A stretch of 25,411 nucleotides of DNA from Clostridia bacterium (GTDB lineage Bacteria; Bacillota; Clostridia; Oscillospirales; CAG-272): the NCBI GenBank assembly GCA_017451975.1, contig JAFTNI010000021.1, forward strand, positions 1-25,411, in the 5' to 3' direction. Made by a program: the position numbers and the translations under genes. The first letter of the stretch is position 1; the number at the start of each line of letters is the position of its first letter. Shown piece after piece: positions 22,992-25,411 of this stretch. Under the pieces are notes generated by a model, which saw nothing but the letters and a program-made list of their open reading frames with translations, searched no databases and was not told the origin of the DNA.

Positions 22992-24284
22992 ATGAATTTC
23001 AATATGCTTCACCCCGCCGATCAGATCGTCACCATCATGAACCGACTCTACTACTACGGAATGACGACTATGACGGGCGGCAACCTTTCTGTAAAAGACA
23101 GTGAAGGCACTGTATGGATAAGCCCCAGCGGCGTAGACAAGGGTAGCCTTCGCAGAGAAGATATTATGCAAATAAAGCCAAACGGCGAGATAGTGGGCAT
23201 TCACAAGCCTTCCGTTGAATACCCATTCCACCTGGGCGTTTACAAAAAACGCCCCGACCTCGGCGCGGTGCTTCACGCACACCCGCCCGCGCTTATTGCG
23301 TTCAGCCTTTTGCGCAAGGCGCCTGATACCTCTATAATTCCCGATGCGAAAATTCTTTGCGGAGAAATAGGTATAGCGCGATATGCTTGCCCCGGCAGTG
23401 CGAAGCTCGGTGAAAATATCTCAAAAGAATTTGAAAAGGGCATAAATACGGTGCTTCTTGAAAACCACGGCGTGGTTATAGGTTCTACCGACCTTTTCAA
23501 GGCTTTTATGAGCTTTGAAACACTCGATTACCTTGCGCGCCTGCAAATAAACGCGGGCACGCTCGGCGGCGAAATAAAAACTATTTCCGAAAGACACCTG
23601 GAAATGTTCAAGCTTAAAACTATTCCGAAGCTCGATACATTTACCCCCACGGTTCACACAAGTGAGGAGCAGGCGGTGCGCCGCGAGATGTGCACACTTA
23701 TAAAGCGCGCATACGGCGAGCAGCTTTTCACAAGCGAGCAGGGCACGTTTTCCTGCAGACTTTCCGACGGTTCGTTTATAATCACCCCGAGAGGGAAAGA
23801 CAGAGCATACCTTGAACCCGAGGACCTTGTTCTTATAAAAGACGGAAAATGCGAAGCGGGGAAAGCCCCCTCCCGCTCTGTAAAATTCCATATGTATATG
23901 TACGGGCAACACAAAGATGTAAACTCCATCATCGTAGCTCACCCACCGCACCTTATGGCTTTTGCCGTTACGGATAACGAATTTGATGCACGTCTTATTC
24001 CCGAAAGCTATATAGCGCTGAAAACGGTAAGAAAATTCCCATTCGGCTCCACTTTCATGCAGCCCGAGCTTTTGGCACGCGAATTTTCGCTTAAAAACCC
24101 CGTGGCGATAATCGAAAACGATTGCGCCGCTTGCGCGGGCACGTCGCTTGCCAACGCTTTCGATAGGCTTGAGGTTATGGAATACAGCGCAAAATCGCTT
24201 ATTCAGGCGCGCAGCATAAGTGGCGAGATAATTAAAATAAACGATGAAGAAGTAAAAGAAATAGAAACAGTTTTTAACCTGTAA
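22992..24284 (+). CDS. Two-domain class II aldolase, probable rhamnulose-1-phosphate aldolase
   Basis: 430 aa, about twice the length of a normal class II (zinc) aldolase, made of two tandem aldolase/adducin domains. Domain 1 (about 8-205) keeps TGGNLS, SPSGVDKG, the catalytic Glu76 and the zinc histidines His95, His97 and His159. Domain 2 (about 222-415) aligns with it but has Ser296 for Glu76, Val315 for His95 and Asp377 for His159, leaving only His317. Domain 2 is therefore probably structural or regulatory. By context the substrate is L-rhamnulose 1-phosphate, cleaved to dihydroxyacetone phosphate and L-lactaldehyde, but fuculose phosphate cannot be excluded. A GAGGT ribosome binding site precedes the ATG; the gene is 55 nt after rhaA and 25 nt before the next gene. 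Confidence 0.88.
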   Translation: MNFNMLHPADQIVTIMNRLYYYGMTTMTGGNLSVKDSEGTVWISPSGVDKGSLRREDIMQIKPNGEIVGIHKPSVEYPFHLGVYKKRPDLGAVLHAHPPALIAFSLLRKAPDTSIIPDAKILCGEIGIARYACPGSAKLGENISKEFEKGINTVLLENHGVVIGSTDLFKAFMSFETLDYLARLQINAGTLGGEIKTISERHLEMFKLKTIPKLDTFTPTVHTSEEQAVRREMCTLIKRAYGEQLFTSEQGTFSCRLSDGSFIITPRGKDRAYLEPEDLVLIKDGKCEAGKAPSRSVKFHMYMYGQHKDVNSIIVAHPPHLMAFAVTDNEFDARLIPESYIALKTVRKFPFGSTFMQPELLAREFSLKNPVAIIENDCAACAGTSLANAFDRLEVMEYSAKSLIQARSISGEIIKINDEEVKEIETVFNL

Positions 24285-24309
24285 AACGTTTAAATTGAAA
24301 GGACTTTTT

Positions 24310-25411
24310 ATGGATTCTAAATATTACGGTAAACTTAGCGTCATTGGTATGAAAGGCAGCGAAGATTTTCTTGCCGAGGTAGACAGGTATCTTCACGAAT
24401 GGCGCGGTGACCAGGACGAAACTTATATTGTAAAGGCAGACTGCCCCCGTTTCGGCACGGGTGAAGGCAAGGGTATTATTCTTGAAACGCTCCGCGGCCA
24501 CGACACATATATTTACGCAGACGTTTTCAACTATGGCGTAAAATACAAGATGTACGGTCAGCTCGTACCAATGAGCCCCGACGACCATTTCCAGGACCTT
24601 AAGCGTATGATCTGTGCAACAGCGGGTAAGGCTCGCCGTGTTTCGGTTATTATGCCTATGCTCTATGAGGGTAGACAGCACAAACGCAGCGCTCGCGAAT
24701 CGCTCGACTGCGCCGTAGCGCTCCAGGAGCTTGTGAATATGGGCGTTACGAACATAATCACGTTTGACGCGCACGACCCCCGCGTTCAGAACGCTATACC
24801 CAGAAGCGGCTTTGATAATGTGCGTACGTCTTACCAGATGCTCAAGGCGCTTGTTCGCGAGTACCCCGATATCACGTTCGACCCCGCAGAAACAATGATC
24901 ATCTCTCCCGATGAAGGCGGTATGGGCAGAGCAATGTATTGCTCCTCTGTGCTTGGCGTAGAGCTCGGTATGTTCTATAAACGCCGCAACTATACAATTA
25001 TCGTAGACGGCAGAAACCCCATAGAAGCACACGAATTCCTTGGCAAATCCGTTAAGGATAAAGACGTTATCATCGTAGATGACATGATCTCTTCCGGCGA
25101 CAGTGTTATAGACGTTGCCGCAAAGCTCAAGGATATGGGCGCAAGAAGAGTTTTCGTTTTCGCTACATTCGGCCTTTTCTGCAACGGATGCGACAAGCTT
25201 GATGCAGCTTACGAAAAGGGCATTTTCGATAAGATATTCACAACTAACCTCAACTACCGCGCACCTGAAATTATAAACCGCCCCTGGTATGCAGAGGTTA
25301 ATATGTGCAAATACGTTGCACATATTATCGATCGCCTCAACTGCGACGAAACGATGAGCGAAATTCTCAGCCCCGTTAACAGAATTCACGAATTTGTAGA
25401 TAAGATCCGCA
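24310..25411 (+). CDS. prs: Divergent ribose-phosphate pyrophosphokinase, 3' end cut by the window
   Basis: 367 codons are visible and the frame is still open at the window edge. The protein belongs to the phosphoribosyltransferase/PRPP synthetase family: the PRPP-binding motif is VDDMISSGDS (256-265), HDPRVQ stands where the ribose-phosphate HxxQ segment of Prs lies, and MLYEGRQHKRSARES replaces the usual YARQDRK loop. PRPP synthase makes phosphoribosyl pyrophosphate from ribose 5-phosphate and ATP. This is a divergent type seen in Clostridia, so the assigned activity rests on family membership. An AAAGGA ribosome binding site lies before the ATG. Only 25 nt separate it from the aldolase, so it is probably in the rha transcript. 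Confidence 0.85.
   Translation, partial: MDSKYYGKLSVIGMKGSEDFLAEVDRYLHEWRGDQDETYIVKADCPRFGTGEGKGIILETLRGHDTYIYADVFNYGVKYKMYGQLVPMSPDDHFQDLKRMICATAGKARRVSVIMPMLYEGRQHKRSARESLDCAVALQELVNMGVTNIITFDAHDPRVQNAIPRSGFDNVRTSYQMLKALVREYPDITFDPAETMIISPDEGGMGRAMYCSSVLGVELGMFYKRRNYTIIVDGRNPIEAHEFLGKSVKDKDVIIVDDMISSGDSVIDVAAKLKDMGARRVFVFATFGLFCNGCDKLDAAYEKGIFDKIFTTNLNYRAPEIINRPWYAEVNMCKYVAHIIDRLNCDETMSEILSPVNRIHEFVDKIR

Noticed and set aside
21614..23002. 462-codon minus-strand open frame opposite rhaA
   Set aside because: Complement of the rhaA gene; Cys/His/Val-rich translation with no family resemblance, and it crosses two intergenic spacers of the real operon.
24274..25389. 371-codon minus-strand open frame opposite prs
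   Set aside because: The plus strand encodes an obvious PRPP synthase-like protein with an intact PRPP motif and ribosome binding site; the antisense frame has neither.

Overview
The window looks like chromosomal DNA from an anaerobic, spore-forming member of the Clostridia (Firmicutes), probably a gut-type lineage. The evidence is the combination of RNase J, MutS2, the sporulation genes yqfC, yqfD and ylbJ, canonical sigma-A promoters, purine-rich ribosome binding sites, and scattered GC-rich inverted repeats of a kind common in gut Clostridia. No tRNA, rRNA, CRISPR array, transposase or phage gene was seen.

Layout. Positions 1-374 are repeat-rich intergenic DNA. An RNase J gene (375-2048, minus) follows, with a clear promoter and a long structured leader (2049-2334). 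A small tail-anchored membrane protein (2492-2764, plus) converges on ispE (minus), which is co-transcribed with an upstream DUF362/ferredoxin gene (3662-4834, minus). Positions 5092-6169 hold an AT-rich two-gene membrane module (minus) with a perfect-consensus promoter and its own terminator, flanked by fragments of the same dispersed repeat. A large GH28-type polysaccharide-processing enzyme (6521-9412, plus) and an orphan membrane protein (9566-10639, plus) follow, each with a terminator.

Positions 10926-15898 (minus) hold the conserved Firmicute cluster yqfC-yqfD-phoH-ybeY-era-recO, which serves sporulation, ribosome maturation and DNA repair. A MITE-like palindromic element and a hairpin element lie between era and recO. 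Divergent from yqfC, ylbJ (plus) is followed by a small cysteine-rich protein coupled by an ATGA overlap to mutS2.

Positions 20142-25411 (plus) form an L-rhamnose operon: rhamnulokinase, rhamnose isomerase, a two-domain class II aldolase, and a divergent ribose-phosphate pyrophosphokinase cut by the window edge. Rhamnose is a main sugar of pectic rhamnogalacturonan, so the GH28 enzyme may feed this pathway, although it is encoded 11 kb away. A roughly 110-nt tandem two-hairpin element sits directly in front of the rhaB ribosome binding site, and a related hairpin sits in front of the recO ribosome binding site.

Most of the window is ordinary housekeeping DNA. The parts most worth a second look are the repeated hairpin element before rhaB and recO, the AT-rich membrane module, the RNase J leader, the aldolase with one degenerate domain, and the cytoplasmic GH28 protein with non-canonical active-site motifs.
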